A DNA stretch of 64,000 nucleotides, taken from positions 212,056-276,055 of the forward strand of contig CAKQGQ010000001.1 in assembly GCA_934233735.1 (NCBI GenBank), written 5' to 3'. Shown in pieces: positions 8,617-17,282 of the stretch; positions within the stretch are counted from its first letter, which is position 1; each line of letters begins with the position of its first letter. The notes below the pieces were generated by a model that worked only from the letters and a program-made list of their open reading frames with translations, searched no databases and had not been told where the DNA came from. Both the position numbers and the translations under genes were made by a program. The stretch comes from an uncultured Clostridia bacterium. Lineage in GTDB: Bacteria; Bacillota; Clostridia; Peptostreptococcales; Anaerovoracaceae.

Positions 8617-9084
8617 ATGAAGTGCCCGTTTTGCGAAAGCCCCGACACGAAGGTAATCGATTCCCGTCCGACGGAAGAGGGACATGCTATCCGAAGAAGA
8701 CGCGGATGCGATAAGTGCGGAAAAAGATTTACGACCTATGAAAAGGTGGAAGAAACGATTTTAATGGTAGCCAAGAAGGATTCGCGGCGAGAGGTCTTTG
8801 ACCGCAGCAAGGTGCTCAACGGCATCGTTAAGGCCTGCGAAAAGCGTCCGGTCACCATGACGCAGATGGAGGCTATGGTTGATGAAATCGAAAAGACGCT
8901 GAATAATTTGATGGAAAAGGAAGTCGACAGCAACTATATCGGCGAGCTCGTTATGGAAGAACTGAAAAAGGTCGACGAGGTTGCGTATGTTCGTTTTGCG
9001 TCCGTATACAGGCAGTTTACGGATGTGAATACCTTTATAAAAGAAATCGAAAAACTAATCGGAAAGCAGGAAACAGATAAATGA
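8617..9084 (+). CDS. nrdR: Transcriptional repressor NrdR
   Basis: Zinc-finger/ATP-cone repressor of ribonucleotide reductase genes; senses ATP/dATP. The 155-residue product begins with the rubredoxin-like knuckle MKCPFCESPDTKVIDSR and a second pair CDKCGKRF, followed by an ATP-cone domain at about residues 48-138. ATG 8617 follows AGAGGAGA; seven earlier codons in the open frame are not conserved. It overlaps cmk by 4 bases (ATGA). No NrdR boxes were recognised in this window. Confidence 0.93.
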   Translation: MKCPFCESPDTKVIDSRPTEEGHAIRRRRGCDKCGKRFTTYEKVEETILMVAKKDSRREVFDRSKVLNGIVKACEKRPVTMTQMEAMVDEIEKTLNNLMEKEVDSNYIGELVMEELKKVDEVAYVRFASVYRQFTDVNTFIKEIEKLIGKQETDK

Positions 9085-9734
9085 CGGATAAAATTTTTCA
9101 AATTGCAATCGACGGACCGAGCGGTGCCGGGAAATCAACTATCGCCAAAGCGGTTGCGGCAAGACTTGGAATTGACTATATTGACACCGGCGCGATGTAT
9201 CGGGCAGTCGGTCTCAAAATGAAGAGGCTCGGGATTCCGATGAAAGAAGACGACAGGCTTCTTGCTATGCTTGAGGACACCGACATTGACTTTTCCAAGG
9301 GAAAGGTTTATCTGGACGGCGAAGATGTGAGCGGACTGATTCGGACCGAGGAAATTTCCAAGGCAGCTTCCGACTGTTCGGCATTCGCCTCCGTGCGCAG
9401 AAAGCTCGTGCAGCTTCAGCAGAAGATGGGGCGTGCTAAAAGCGTGATTATGGACGGCAGAGACATCGGAACCGTCGTTTTAAAGGGTGCACCGTATAAG
9501 TTTTTCCTGACGGCAAACGACGAGGAACGGGCGATGCGCCGCTATAAGGAGCTGGCTGAAAAAGGAGAAGCCCAGAGCTTTGAAGAGGTTTTGGAAAAGC
9601 TTCGGCAGCGCGATTTGAACGATTCTACCCGCGAGGTTACGCCGCTTCGAAGGTCAGACGATGCAGAAGAAATCGACAGCACAAACATGAGTATTGACGA
9701 GGTTGTCAGCTATATCTGTGAAAAAATCTCGTAA
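9081..9734 (+). CDS. cmk: Cytidylate kinase
   Basis: Phosphorylates CMP and dCMP. The 217-residue product has the P-loop IDGPSGAGKST near residue 9, followed by DYIDTGAMYRA for substrate binding, MDGRDIGTVV near residue 130 and the LID-region RQRDLNDSTRE. It overlaps nrdR and ends before a terminator at 9772-9809, so nrdR-cmk is a two-gene unit linking nucleotide pools to dNTP control. Confidence 0.94.
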   Translation: MTDKIFQIAIDGPSGAGKSTIAKAVAARLGIDYIDTGAMYRAVGLKMKRLGIPMKEDDRLLAMLEDTDIDFSKGKVYLDGEDVSGLIRTEEISKAASDCSAFASVRRKLVQLQQKMGRAKSVIMDGRDIGTVVLKGAPYKFFLTANDEERAMRRYKELAEKGEAQSFEEVLEKLRQRDLNDSTREVTPLRRSDDAEEIDSTNMSIDEVVSYICEKIS

Positions 9735-9771
9735 AATCGAAGAAAGAATATATAAAATTGCATAAACGAAA

Positions 9772-9809
9772 CCTCCGGCGGGGAAAATGAACCTGCGGGA
9801 GGTATTTTT
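9772..9809 (+). terminator. Rho-independent terminator after cmk
   Basis: ACCTCC (9772-9777) pairs with GGGAGGT (9797-9803) and is followed by ATTTTT up to 9809. The purine arm could also serve as a ribosome site for the ATG at 9810. Confidence 0.7.
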
Positions 9810-10295
9810 ATGGGACGGAGAGAAAAGAGAATGCAGATGGAAGAGAACACGCTTTTTTCTGGTTTCAGGAAGCGGATGGAATTTGCGATGGCGCTCTTTT
9901 TCGTGATGATTCTGCTCCTTCTTTCGCGGCTTGCTTACATCCAGCTTGCCTGTCACGACGCTTTTACGCAGGCCGCACATGCGCAGTATGAAATGCCGGT
10001 TATTGGTCTGGACGAGGGATATCAATATTACTGCATTATCGAAAAAGAGAAAGCTGATAGCGCTCTGGCGAGCCTGCTTGCCGCTGAGCAGGCCCGTGAC
10101 ATAACAAAAGAGTCTTCACGTTATACAGTGTACGAAATGAAGACTCTTGACTGTGAGCTCGGCAGACTGCTGAAAGAACATTACAACGCTTATAATTTCC
10201 GAAATTTTGCGCCGCGCTCTACGCTCATTCTGCAGGCGGACGCGGCGGGGCGGATCCTTCCGGGCCTGCGCCCTGAAACTCAAGGGTGCGCTTGA
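9810..10295 (+). pseudogene. Decayed class B penicillin-binding protein remnant
   Basis: A 161-codon frame that reads like the beginning of a SpoVD/FtsI-type transpeptidase: a membrane helix near residues 27-47, then LAYIQLACHDAFTQAA and QYYCIIEKEKAD. Compared with what I remember of such proteins, the RGxIxDRN segment expected after VIGLDE is missing. FRNFA then jumps to RSTLILQADAAGRILPG, which normally lies much later. The whole transpeptidase domain (SxxK, KTG) is absent. The frame stays open, so decay was by in-frame deletions. Its last 71 bases overlap sigK on the opposite strand. ATG 9831 after ACGGAGAG is an alternative start. A still-translated short membrane protein cannot be excluded. 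Confidence 0.6.
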
Positions 10296-10899
10296 GTTTT
10301 TCCAAAGCCTTTTTCTCAATTCTCGAGACATACGAGCGGCTGATATTCAGAGAAGAAGCGATTTCACGCTGCGGCCGCGGCTCATTTCCGTCCAGTCCGT
10401 AGCGAGCGACGATGACTGCTTTTTCACGTGGCGACAGAACGCGGTCGATTGCCTGATAAAGCTTTCCCACCTGTATTTTTAAGCTGATGGAATCGATGAT
10501 TTCGTCTGTGTCCGTGCCTAAAATATCATTCAGACTGATTTCATTTCCATCTTTATCCGTTCCGATGGGAAGGCTCAGGGAAACCTCGCGGCTCAGACGC
10601 TTTGAAGCGCGGATACTCATCAAAATTTCGTTTTCGATGCATTTTGCGGCGTAGGTGGCAAGGCGCGTGGACTTGCCTGCAGAATATGTATTGACAGCTT
10701 TAATCAGTCCGATGGTTCCGATGGAAATCAGATCGTCCTGATTCGTATTCGGTCCTATGTATTTTTTGGCAATATGGGCTACCAAACGCAAGTTTCGCTC
10801 TATGAGCACTGTACGAGCATCCGTATCGTTTTCTGCCAGCAATTCAACATAGTGTTGTTCTTCTTTTTCAGTCAGTGGATTGGGAAAAGAACTGCTCAT
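10225..10899 (-). CDS. sigK: RNA polymerase sporulation sigma factor SigK (no pro-sequence)
   Basis: Late mother-cell sigma factor. The 224-residue product matches SigK across regions 2-4 (LIERNLRLVAHIAKKY, SIGTIGLIKAVNTYSAGK, RCIENEI-like CIENEILMSIRA, ISRSYVSRIEKKALEKLKR). Translation starts at MSSSFPNPLT after GAGGGGG. B. subtilis SigK has about 20 hydrophobic pro-residues before the equivalent point, and none are encoded here, as in Clostridioides difficile. The gene is intact, with no skin-type interruption. About 16 residues rich in G, P and A follow the usual C-terminus and are encoded antisense to the PBP remnant, so the tail looks acquired. SigE is a less likely alternative. Confidence 0.85.
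   Translation of the reverse strand: MSSSFPNPLTEKEEQHYVELLAENDTDARTVLIERNLRLVAHIAKKYIGPNTNQDDLISIGTIGLIKAVNTYSAGKSTRLATYAAKCIENEILMSIRASKRLSREVSLSLPIGTDKDGNEISLNDILGTDTDEIIDSISLKIQVGKLYQAIDRVLSPREKAVIVARYGLDGNEPRPQREIASSLNISRSYVSRIEKKALEKLKRTLEFQGAGPEGSAPPRPPAE
10276..10301 (+). terminator. Hairpin with T-tract at the end of the PBP remnant, inside sigK
   Basis: AAACTCAAG (10276-10284) pairs with CTTGAGTTT (10291-10299), loop GGTGCG, then TTTTT. It spans the stop codon of the PBP frame and simultaneously encodes LKRTLEF of SigK on the other strand, so part of its symmetry may be coincidental. Confidence 0.5.
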
Positions 10900-11015
10900 A
10901 TATGTAACCCCCTCTTTTGATTTTATCTATATGCGAAAAAATCCGGCAAGGTGCTTGGCAACCGTAAAAAGTGCCCGTACCTATTTTCCGAGGGGGATCT
11001 TCTCAGAGACTCGGC

Positions 11016-11180
11016 TTATTTATTTTCAAAAGATAAGCAGTCTGTGCATTCAATCTGTGTCGGGTTTGCCTCGTGAGTACCTACCGTAATGGCGTCCAGA
11101 GAGCAAAGATTTTTCATCCCTTCGTGATGTCTGCACTTATCAACCGTGCATCTGATTGTCTGATTACAATTGTGTTCCAT
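11016..11180 (-). CDS. DUF1540 cysteine-rich small protein
   Basis: 54-residue protein with the DUF1540 cysteine pattern: TVDKCRHH, NLCSLDAITVG and ECTDC, five or six cysteines likely to bind metal. Function unknown; the family is common in spore-forming Firmicutes. AAAGGAGG lies 7 bases before ATG 11180, far better than the ATG 45 bases upstream. It is transcribed in the same direction as sigK, 116 bases ahead of it, with a possible sporulation promoter upstream. Confidence 0.8.
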   Translation of the reverse strand: MEHNCNQTIRCTVDKCRHHEGMKNLCSLDAITVGTHEANPTQIECTDCLSFENK

Positions 11181-11203
11181 AGCTATCGCCTCCTTTTCGT
11201 TAG

Positions 11204-11233
11204 TATTATGACCGAAAAAACACAAAATATTAC
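11204..11233 (-). promoter_or_regulatory. Candidate sigma-G-type promoter for the DUF1540 gene
   Basis: On the minus strand, GTAATA (11228-11233) and CATAATA (11204-11210) are 17 bases apart. This fits the forespore sigma-G pattern (ATA-type -35, CATnmTA -10) better than sigma-A. Based on pattern only. Confidence 0.3.
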
Positions 11234-11244
11234 GCTTTGAATGC

Positions 11245-11273
11245 TTGTACTATTATCAAAAAAATGCTATAAT
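11245..11273 (+). promoter_or_regulatory. Sigma-A promoter for radC/mre operon
   Basis: TTGTAC (11245-11250), 17-base spacer, TATAAT (11268-11273), 92 bases before the radC start. It overlaps the divergent upstream region of the DUF1540 gene. Confidence 0.65.
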
Positions 11274-11364
11274 TTTTTAATATAATGTGTTCTGATAAAA
11301 TGGGTAAGGTGTATTTTGAAAATGGATTTCTCACTTTTGAAAAATACAAAAGGGAGAGTTTGTT

Positions 11365-12042
11365 ATGAAAATAAAAATGCTTCCGCAGGAGGAAAGACCT
11401 GTGGAAAAAGCTATGCTGAAAGGCACGGACGCCTTGTCAAATACGGAACTGCTTGCTGTGCTTCTGGGTTCGGGAACCCGGGAAAAATCAGCAATCGGAC
11501 TGGCGGAGGAAATTATTTCCGCAGACCAAAGAGGCATTTCCCGCTTGGCAGAAAGCTCCATTCAAGAGTTGACGCAGGTAAACGGCGTCGGCAGTTTTAA
11601 AGCGGCTCGCATTTTGGCAGGAATCGAGCTGGGAAAGAGAATTGCCACCAGACCGAAAGAAAAAAGAATATCCATCCATCAGTCATGCGATGCTGCAAAT
11701 CTTTTCCTGGAAGAAATGCGCTATGAAAAGAAGGAAAAATTCAAGGCACTGCTTTTGAACGCAAAGGGCGAAATTATGTCTACGGAACTGATTTCCGTGG
11801 GAGAGCTGACTTCAGCGCCGGTGCATCCGCGGGAAGCATTTTGTCAGGCGGTGAAGAAGAGCGCTGCTGCGGTCATTTTCGTGCACAATCATCCCAGCGG
11901 CGATCCAACCCCGAGCAAAGACGACCTTGATACGACGAAAAGACTTGTGGAATGCGGCAGATTATTGGGAATTCGTGTGATAGATCATATCGTAATCGGA
12001 GAAGGATGCTATACGAGCATAGCGGCGCTGATGGATATATAG
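11365..12042 (+). CDS. radC: RadC family JAB/MPN-domain protein
   Basis: Conserved UPF0758 protein; a DNA-repair role was suggested historically but the biochemical function remains unsettled. The 225-residue product has an N-terminal helix-hairpin-helix region (TELLAVLLGSGT, VNGVGSFKAARI) and a C-terminal JAMM metalloprotease-like motif HNHPSGDPTPSKDD near residue 172. GGGAG lies upstream of ATG 11365. It precedes mreBCD, an order frequent in Firmicutes. Confidence 0.9.
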   Translation: MKIKMLPQEERPVEKAMLKGTDALSNTELLAVLLGSGTREKSAIGLAEEIISADQRGISRLAESSIQELTQVNGVGSFKAARILAGIELGKRIATRPKEKRISIHQSCDAANLFLEEMRYEKKEKFKALLLNAKGEIMSTELISVGELTSAPVHPREAFCQAVKKSAAAVIFVHNHPSGDPTPSKDDLDTTKRLVECGRLLGIRVIDHIVIGEGCYTSIAALMDI

Positions 12043-12100
12043 GCGAAACGGATGGTTTTCGCAAAAATAGAATCGACAGAGACATAATGGAGGTATGAAA

Positions 12101-13144
12101 ATGTGCAGTTTATTTAAAGCTAAGGATATGGGAATTGATTTAGGAACCGCGAATACGTTGATTTTCATCAAGGGAAGCGGAATCGTGCTGAACGAGCCAT
12201 CGGTTATCGCAGTTGAAAACAGAGACGGCAAGACTTTGGCAGTCGGTCACGCGGCGAAAGCGATGCTCGGAAAGGCTCCGGCAAGCATCTCCGTTGTAAG
12301 ACCACTTCAGGACGGTGTTATTTCCGATTTTGACAGAACTGCAGACATGCTGAAATCTTTTCTGGAGACTGCGCTGAAGGTGAAGAGAATCCGCAATTTC
12401 CGAGTTGTGGTAGGCGTACCGAGCGGTGTTACGGAAGTAGAAAAAAGAGCGGTTGAGGAAATCGTGAGACAGATGGGCGCAACCGAAGTTTTCATTCTGG
12501 AAGAACCGATGGCAGCGGCAATCGGCGCGGGAATGCCGGTTGACGGAACAAACGGCTGCATGATTGCAGACATCGGCGGCGGCACGACGGATGTGGCAAT
12601 TATCGCACTGGGCGGTGTTGTAACCAGCACCTCGATCAGGCATGCTGGTGATAAGATGAACGAAGCCATCATTCAATATATGAGAAAAAGACATGCACTC
12701 CTGATTGGTGAACATACAGCGGAGACCCTGAAAATTAACATCGGATGCGCTTGTATGGATGAAGATGAAAACGGAAATGAAATTATCCAGACGATGAGCG
12801 CGAGAGGAAGAGATATCATTTCAGGTCTTCCGAAGACTTTAACGGTAACGAATAAGGACATGATGATTGCTCTTCAGGAATCCTTGGATATTATTGTGGA
12901 TGCCGTAAAAACAACGATTGAAAAAGCACCGCCTGAAATTGCAGCGGACATTGCAGAGCGCGGAATGATGCTTTCCGGCGGCGGCGGAAAAATCCACAAT
13001 TTGGATAAACTGATTACGAAGAGAACTGAGATGAGTGTTGCTGTAGCGGACAACGCTTTTGAGGCGGTTGCTGTAGGAACCGGAATGAGTCTTGAAGATA
13101 TCGAGAAACTGAAGGTTTATGCGCAGAACGGTAAAAAGAGATAG
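12101..13144 (+). CDS. mreB: Rod shape-determining protein MreB
   Basis: Actin-like filament that positions the elongasome under the membrane. The 347-residue product shows the phosphate-1 motif GIDLGTANTLIF, IADIGGGTTDVAII near residue 155 and the late LSGGGGKI. ATG 12101 is preferred over ATG 12095 because GGAGG at 12089-12093 then has normal spacing. It heads the mreB-C-D-mrdA group with short gaps or overlaps. Confidence 0.95.
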   Translation: MCSLFKAKDMGIDLGTANTLIFIKGSGIVLNEPSVIAVENRDGKTLAVGHAAKAMLGKAPASISVVRPLQDGVISDFDRTADMLKSFLETALKVKRIRNFRVVVGVPSGVTEVEKRAVEEIVRQMGATEVFILEEPMAAAIGAGMPVDGTNGCMIADIGGGTTDVAIIALGGVVTSTSIRHAGDKMNEAIIQYMRKRHALLIGEHTAETLKINIGCACMDEDENGNEIIQTMSARGRDIISGLPKTLTVTNKDMMIALQESLDIIVDAVKTTIEKAPPEIAADIAERGMMLSGGGGKIHNLDKLITKRTEMSVAVADNAFEAVAVGTGMSLEDIEKLKVYAQNGKKR

Positions 13145-13150
13145 AAAATT

Positions 13151-13969
13151 ATGAGATGGATCAGAGAACATAAATTAATATCGGCCCTGCTTGCGATTTT
13201 GCTTGCACTTGTCGTTATCTTTGTTGTTTCCTTGACCGGAAACGGGAATGATAATGTAGCGACGGATGCCGTGAACAAGGGGACGAATACGGTTTCAGGA
13301 GGTCTTTCGGCAGTTGCGGGAGTGATTAGGAAGAATGTAACAGGGATTTTTTCTTATAAAAAGCTCCAGAAGGAAATCGAAGATTTGCAGGAGGAAAATA
13401 CGGATCTGCGCCGTCAGCTTGCAGAAGCGAAAATTGAAAGAGAACAGCTTGACCAGCTGGAAGAACTGGCAGATGTTCTGAACTTTGACTATACGAAGAA
13501 AAAATTCAAGCTTGTATCTGCGGATGTTACTTCTCTGGACGGCTCTAACTGGACGAATGTTTTTACGATTAACATTGGAAGTGAAAGCGGCGTGGAAGTC
13601 GGAGACGCAGTTGTAAACGGCATGGGGCTGATTGGAAAGATTCAGGATACCGGAAAAGGCTGGTCGAAGGTTGTCGCCATCATTGATGATGACAGCAAGG
13701 TCAGCTTCAAGCTTGCCAGAGATACGAAACAGCTTGGCGTTGTGGAAGGAAATTCCCTTGGCGAAATCAGCGGCTATATGCTTGACAGCGAGTCACTCGT
13801 ATCGCAGGGAGATATTATCATCACATCGGGACTTGGGACCTATCCGGAAGGATTGGAGATCGGAAATGTCAAGGATGTGGCATATAACAGCAACACACTG
13901 CTGAAAGAAATCACAGTAGAGCCTGCTGTGAATTTTAAAAATTTGGAAAAGGTTTCGGTGATTTTATGA
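13151..13969 (+). CDS. mreC: Rod shape-determining protein MreC
   Basis: Elongasome scaffold that activates PBP2. The 272-residue bitopic protein has one N-terminal membrane helix (residues about 9-29), a coiled coil at about 70-105 (heptads around LQKEIEDLQEEN), and the beta-barrel extracellular domain with MGLIGKIQDTGKGWS. It lies 6 bases after mreB, with only a weak ribosome site (AAAGAGAT), and overlaps mreD by 4 bases. Confidence 0.93.
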   Translation: MRWIREHKLISALLAILLALVVIFVVSLTGNGNDNVATDAVNKGTNTVSGGLSAVAGVIRKNVTGIFSYKKLQKEIEDLQEENTDLRRQLAEAKIEREQLDQLEELADVLNFDYTKKKFKLVSADVTSLDGSNWTNVFTINIGSESGVEVGDAVVNGMGLIGKIQDTGKGWSKVVAIIDDDSKVSFKLARDTKQLGVVEGNSLGEISGYMLDSESLVSQGDIIITSGLGTYPEGLEIGNVKDVAYNSNTLLKEITVEPAVNFKNLEKVSVIL

Positions 13970-14472
13970 ATATGAAGTACTGGAAAGCAGGGCTATTGTT
14001 TTTAGTGGCGTTTTTCGTACAGACATCTCTGCTGAACCTGATTGGCATTGTGGGATATACGCCTAATTTGATACTTTGCATGGTTGTGGTACTTTCGTTT
14101 CTCTATGAGAATGAGATGTACGGTGTCGTTTTTGGTGCAGTATTCGGCGTGCTTTATGACATCTGCTACAGCAGTGTCATCGGACCGACGGCAATTTCGC
14201 TGGTGCTGGTTGCAATCCTTATTTTGATATTGAGAGAATACGCGAATATTGAAAATATTGTGAACATGTGGGTTGTTTCTGCAGTTTCCATAGTGCTTTA
14301 TTATGGATTAAACTGGGGACTTTTCCATATGTCCGGAAATCCTATCGGCTTTGTTTATGTTATAAAACACTTGCCGGGGGTATTTCTTTATTCTTTTGCA
14401 GTTGTTACTTTAATCTATTTGATTTTAATAAGAAAAGCGGTAAGACACCGCAGAGACAGGTATTTCAAATGA
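13966..14472 (+). CDS. mreD: Rod shape-determining protein MreD
   Basis: Polytopic partner of MreC in the elongasome. The 168-residue product is almost entirely hydrophobic, with five or six membrane segments, and has the family-typical LICMVVVLSFLYENEMYG-like region after the second helix. It overlaps mreC and mrdA by 4 bases on each side, so the three are probably translated in a coupled way. Confidence 0.88.
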   Translation: MNMKYWKAGLLFLVAFFVQTSLLNLIGIVGYTPNLILCMVVVLSFLYENEMYGVVFGAVFGVLYDICYSSVIGPTAISLVLVAILILILREYANIENIVNMWVVSAVSIVLYYGLNWGLFHMSGNPIGFVYVIKHLPGVFLYSFAVVTLIYLILIRKAVRHRRDRYFK

Positions 14473-17261
14473 ACAAAAAACTACTTGGTTCCAGATATTA
14501 TCAAATAATCGTACTGGTATCAATCCTTATGCTTTTGCTTTGCATAAGGCTTTTTGTACTGACTGTCATGCAGGAGGAAAAATGGGCGGAGGCTGCGCAG
14601 AGCCAGAACACCAAGGAAGTCGTAACTTCGGCGCCGCGTGGAGAAATTTTAGACCGGTACGGAAGACTGCTTGCGGGAAACAAGCAGATTTTTACTGTAA
14701 CCTTCAATGTCAGCGGAATGCAGACGGAGGAAATCAATCAGTCCTGCTATTCGCTCGTGAAACTTTTGGAGAAAAACGGCGATGAATATGTAGATAATTT
14801 TCCAATTAAAATCAATAAAAAAGGAAAATTCTATTATACCTATGATTCGGACAAGAAAAAATGGCTGAAGTCGCTCGGGTTGTCTAAGGATGCCACACCG
14901 GAAGAGGCACTGAATAAATTGAGACAAAAGTACGAAATCGATCCGAAACTCGACCGCTTTGAGGCAGTCAACGAATTGCAGGAGACATATGGCGTGTGGC
15001 CCCCGATTATTACCAAAAGCATGACCTATTCCTATGACTCGAAGAAGGAAAGCTTTATCAGCAAATACGACCTTTATGTGACGGAAAAGGATGAAGAGGG
15101 CAAAAGCACAAAAAGAACGGATTTAAGCGCGGAGGAAGCGTTCCGTGCATTGCGTGAAAAATACAGCATTGATGAGAGTCTTTCCGATAAAGAAGCCAGA
15201 AAGATTTTTGTCGTGCGCGAAGAAATAAAAAATATCGGTTATAACAAATATCGTTCCAGTACGATTGCTTCCGATGTGAGCGATGAAACGGTTGCCTACA
15301 TCGAAGAAATGGGCGATGTACTGAAGGGTGTAGAGATTGCCTCGGAAACAGTAAGATACTATCCGAACGGCAAGCTGCTTTCCCATGCACTCGGATATAT
15401 GGGAAGCATTTCGGACGCGCAGTATGAAGAGTATGTAACGGAAAAGGGCTACAGCAGCGACGATTTAATCGGCAAGGACGGAATTGAAGCGAGCATGGAA
15501 GATAAACTGCGTGGAACCGATGGCGTGAAGAGCATTCTCGTAAACAGTGCAGGTGACTATATTGAAACGATCAGTGAGACTGAGCCTGTTGCGGGAAAGG
15601 ATGTTTATCTTACGATTGACGCTGACCTGCAGAAGGTTGCGGAAAAGAGCCTGAAAAACTGTATCAAGGCTGTACAGACCGGCGGTATTTTTAAGAGCAA
15701 GTACGGAAATCGCACGATGCGTAAATATGCAAACTGTAAATCGGGCGCAGTTGTAGCAATCGATGTTGAAACCGGAGATGTGCTTGCGATGGCAAGCTAT
15801 CCGGATTTTGATCCGAATCTGTTTGCTGAGGGTATTTCGACGAAGGACTGGGCATCGGTACAGAGCACGAATCCGCGAGATCCGCTTGCGCCGACGCCAT
15901 TATATAACATTGCCACGAGCAGTGCAGTGCAGCCGGGTTCGACATTTAAGCCGATTACCGCTGTTGCGGCGCTTCAGTGTGGTTTGGATCCGAACAGAAG
16001 AATTTATGACGGAAACTATATTGAGCTTGGCGGAAGAAAGTTCGGCTGCAGTAATTATAACAGCGGACTTGGTTCGCACGGATATGAAACGCTGGCAGTC
16101 GGTATTCAGAACTCCTGCAACTACTATTTCTACTGTATCGGTACCGGCATTGACTGGAATAATAAATCTTCTTTAGGATACAAGGGTAAGGGCATCAGCA
16201 TCGAAAAGATTATGAAGGTTGCCAAGGAATTCGGACTCGGACAAAAAACCGGAATCGAGCTCTATGAGGTGACAACGCCGCTTGCTTCGAAGGAAAGAAA
16301 GCTGCAGTCCATGAAAAATTCGCTTTGGAGCGCATTATATTACAGCGGAAATAAGTACTGGCCGAAATCGACGACTTCGGACGACGAGAAATTCCGCGCT
16401 GAAATTGATACAATTACAAGCTGGATGGAAGAAAATCCGGACAGAGATGTCATTATCAAACGGATTACAGAACAGACGACTGTTAAAAGGTCGAAGATTG
16501 AAACGCTTACGGATGTCTGCAAATATTCCTATTTCAATCAGGCAGAATGGGGAACCGGTGACGCATTCAACATTTCCATCGGACAGGGTGACAATGCTTA
16601 TACGCCGCTTCAGCTTGCGAATTATATTGCAACGCTCGGAAATGACGGAAAGCGTAATCAGGTCAGCATCGTTAAGGGAATTGAAGGTGAGGGACTGACG
16701 AAAAAAGACGAACCTTATCAGGTCAAGGTTGACAGCTCAGATTTGAAGCATGTTATTGAAGGTATGAGACTCGTAGCGAAGAGAGGTACTTTGGCGGGCA
16801 CCTTCGCCGGATTCCCGATTGAGGTTGCCGGAAAAACAGGAACCGCCGAAAGAGACGGCTATATTAATCCGAAGGATGAAGTGACTTATGTTAAAAACCA
16901 TCTGGGAAGCATCGCTCCGGGAATTTCATGGAGTCAGGTTCAGAAGGAAATGAACCGCCTGATGAAAAAGGATCCGACGACTTATCCAACGGAAAACGAT
17001 ACTGTGGATGCGGCTCTGATTTCCGTGAGCGGCAGAACTGTGACGCAGGGCAAGATTGACCAATACAAGGATACCTATGACCACTTCGCATGGACAGTGG
17101 CGATGGCGCCTGCGGACAATCCGAAGATTGCCGTGGTTGCTCTGCTTGTCCAGGGCGGCATGTCCTACAGCGCTGCTCCGGTTGTAAGAGAAGTGATTGG
17201 GGAATATCTGCAAGTGGATACAAAAACGAAAAAGATTGATTTTTCAAATAAGATGAACTAA
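14469..17261 (+). CDS. mrdA: Penicillin-binding protein 2 (elongation transpeptidase)
   Basis: Class B transpeptidase of lateral wall synthesis, working with RodA. The 930-residue product has one membrane anchor (about residues 11-31), the dimerisation motif RGEILDRYGRLLAGN near 57, and the catalytic signature GSTFK with Ser491 and Lys494. SCN is at 549-551 and KTG at 789-791. It is much longer than E. coli PBP2 (633) because of insertions. Two related segments near 133-178 and 217-261 both contain EEAxxxLRxKYxID, suggesting an internal duplication in the pedestal domain. The start ATG overlaps the mreD stop; longer upstream frame codons belong to mreD. Confidence 0.93.
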   Translation: MNKKLLGSRYYQIIVLVSILMLLLCIRLFVLTVMQEEKWAEAAQSQNTKEVVTSAPRGEILDRYGRLLAGNKQIFTVTFNVSGMQTEEINQSCYSLVKLLEKNGDEYVDNFPIKINKKGKFYYTYDSDKKKWLKSLGLSKDATPEEALNKLRQKYEIDPKLDRFEAVNELQETYGVWPPIITKSMTYSYDSKKESFISKYDLYVTEKDEEGKSTKRTDLSAEEAFRALREKYSIDESLSDKEARKIFVVREEIKNIGYNKYRSSTIASDVSDETVAYIEEMGDVLKGVEIASETVRYYPNGKLLSHALGYMGSISDAQYEEYVTEKGYSSDDLIGKDGIEASMEDKLRGTDGVKSILVNSAGDYIETISETEPVAGKDVYLTIDADLQKVAEKSLKNCIKAVQTGGIFKSKYGNRTMRKYANCKSGAVVAIDVETGDVLAMASYPDFDPNLFAEGISTKDWASVQSTNPRDPLAPTPLYNIATSSAVQPGSTFKPITAVAALQCGLDPNRRIYDGNYIELGGRKFGCSNYNSGLGSHGYETLAVGIQNSCNYYFYCIGTGIDWNNKSSLGYKGKGISIEKIMKVAKEFGLGQKTGIELYEVTTPLASKERKLQSMKNSLWSALYYSGNKYWPKSTTSDDEKFRAEIDTITSWMEENPDRDVIIKRITEQTTVKRSKIETLTDVCKYSYFNQAEWGTGDAFNISIGQGDNAYTPLQLANYIATLGNDGKRNQVSIVKGIEGEGLTKKDEPYQVKVDSSDLKHVIEGMRLVAKRGTLAGTFAGFPIEVAGKTGTAERDGYINPKDEVTYVKNHLGSIAPGISWSQVQKEMNRLMKKDPTTYPTENDTVDAALISVSGRTVTQGKIDQYKDTYDHFAWTVAMAPADNPKIAVVALLVQGGMSYSAAPVVREVIGEYLQVDTKTKKIDFSNKMN

Positions 17262-17282
17262 TAAATACATTGGGAGAATGCT

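Noticed and set aside
10939..11010. Riboswitch in the sigK leader region
   Set aside because: Several short complementary segments exist but no recognisable aptamer motif or consistent fold.
11016..11180. SCIFF-type ranthipeptide precursor
   Set aside because: The cysteine spacing fits DUF1540 and there is no radical SAM maturase nearby.
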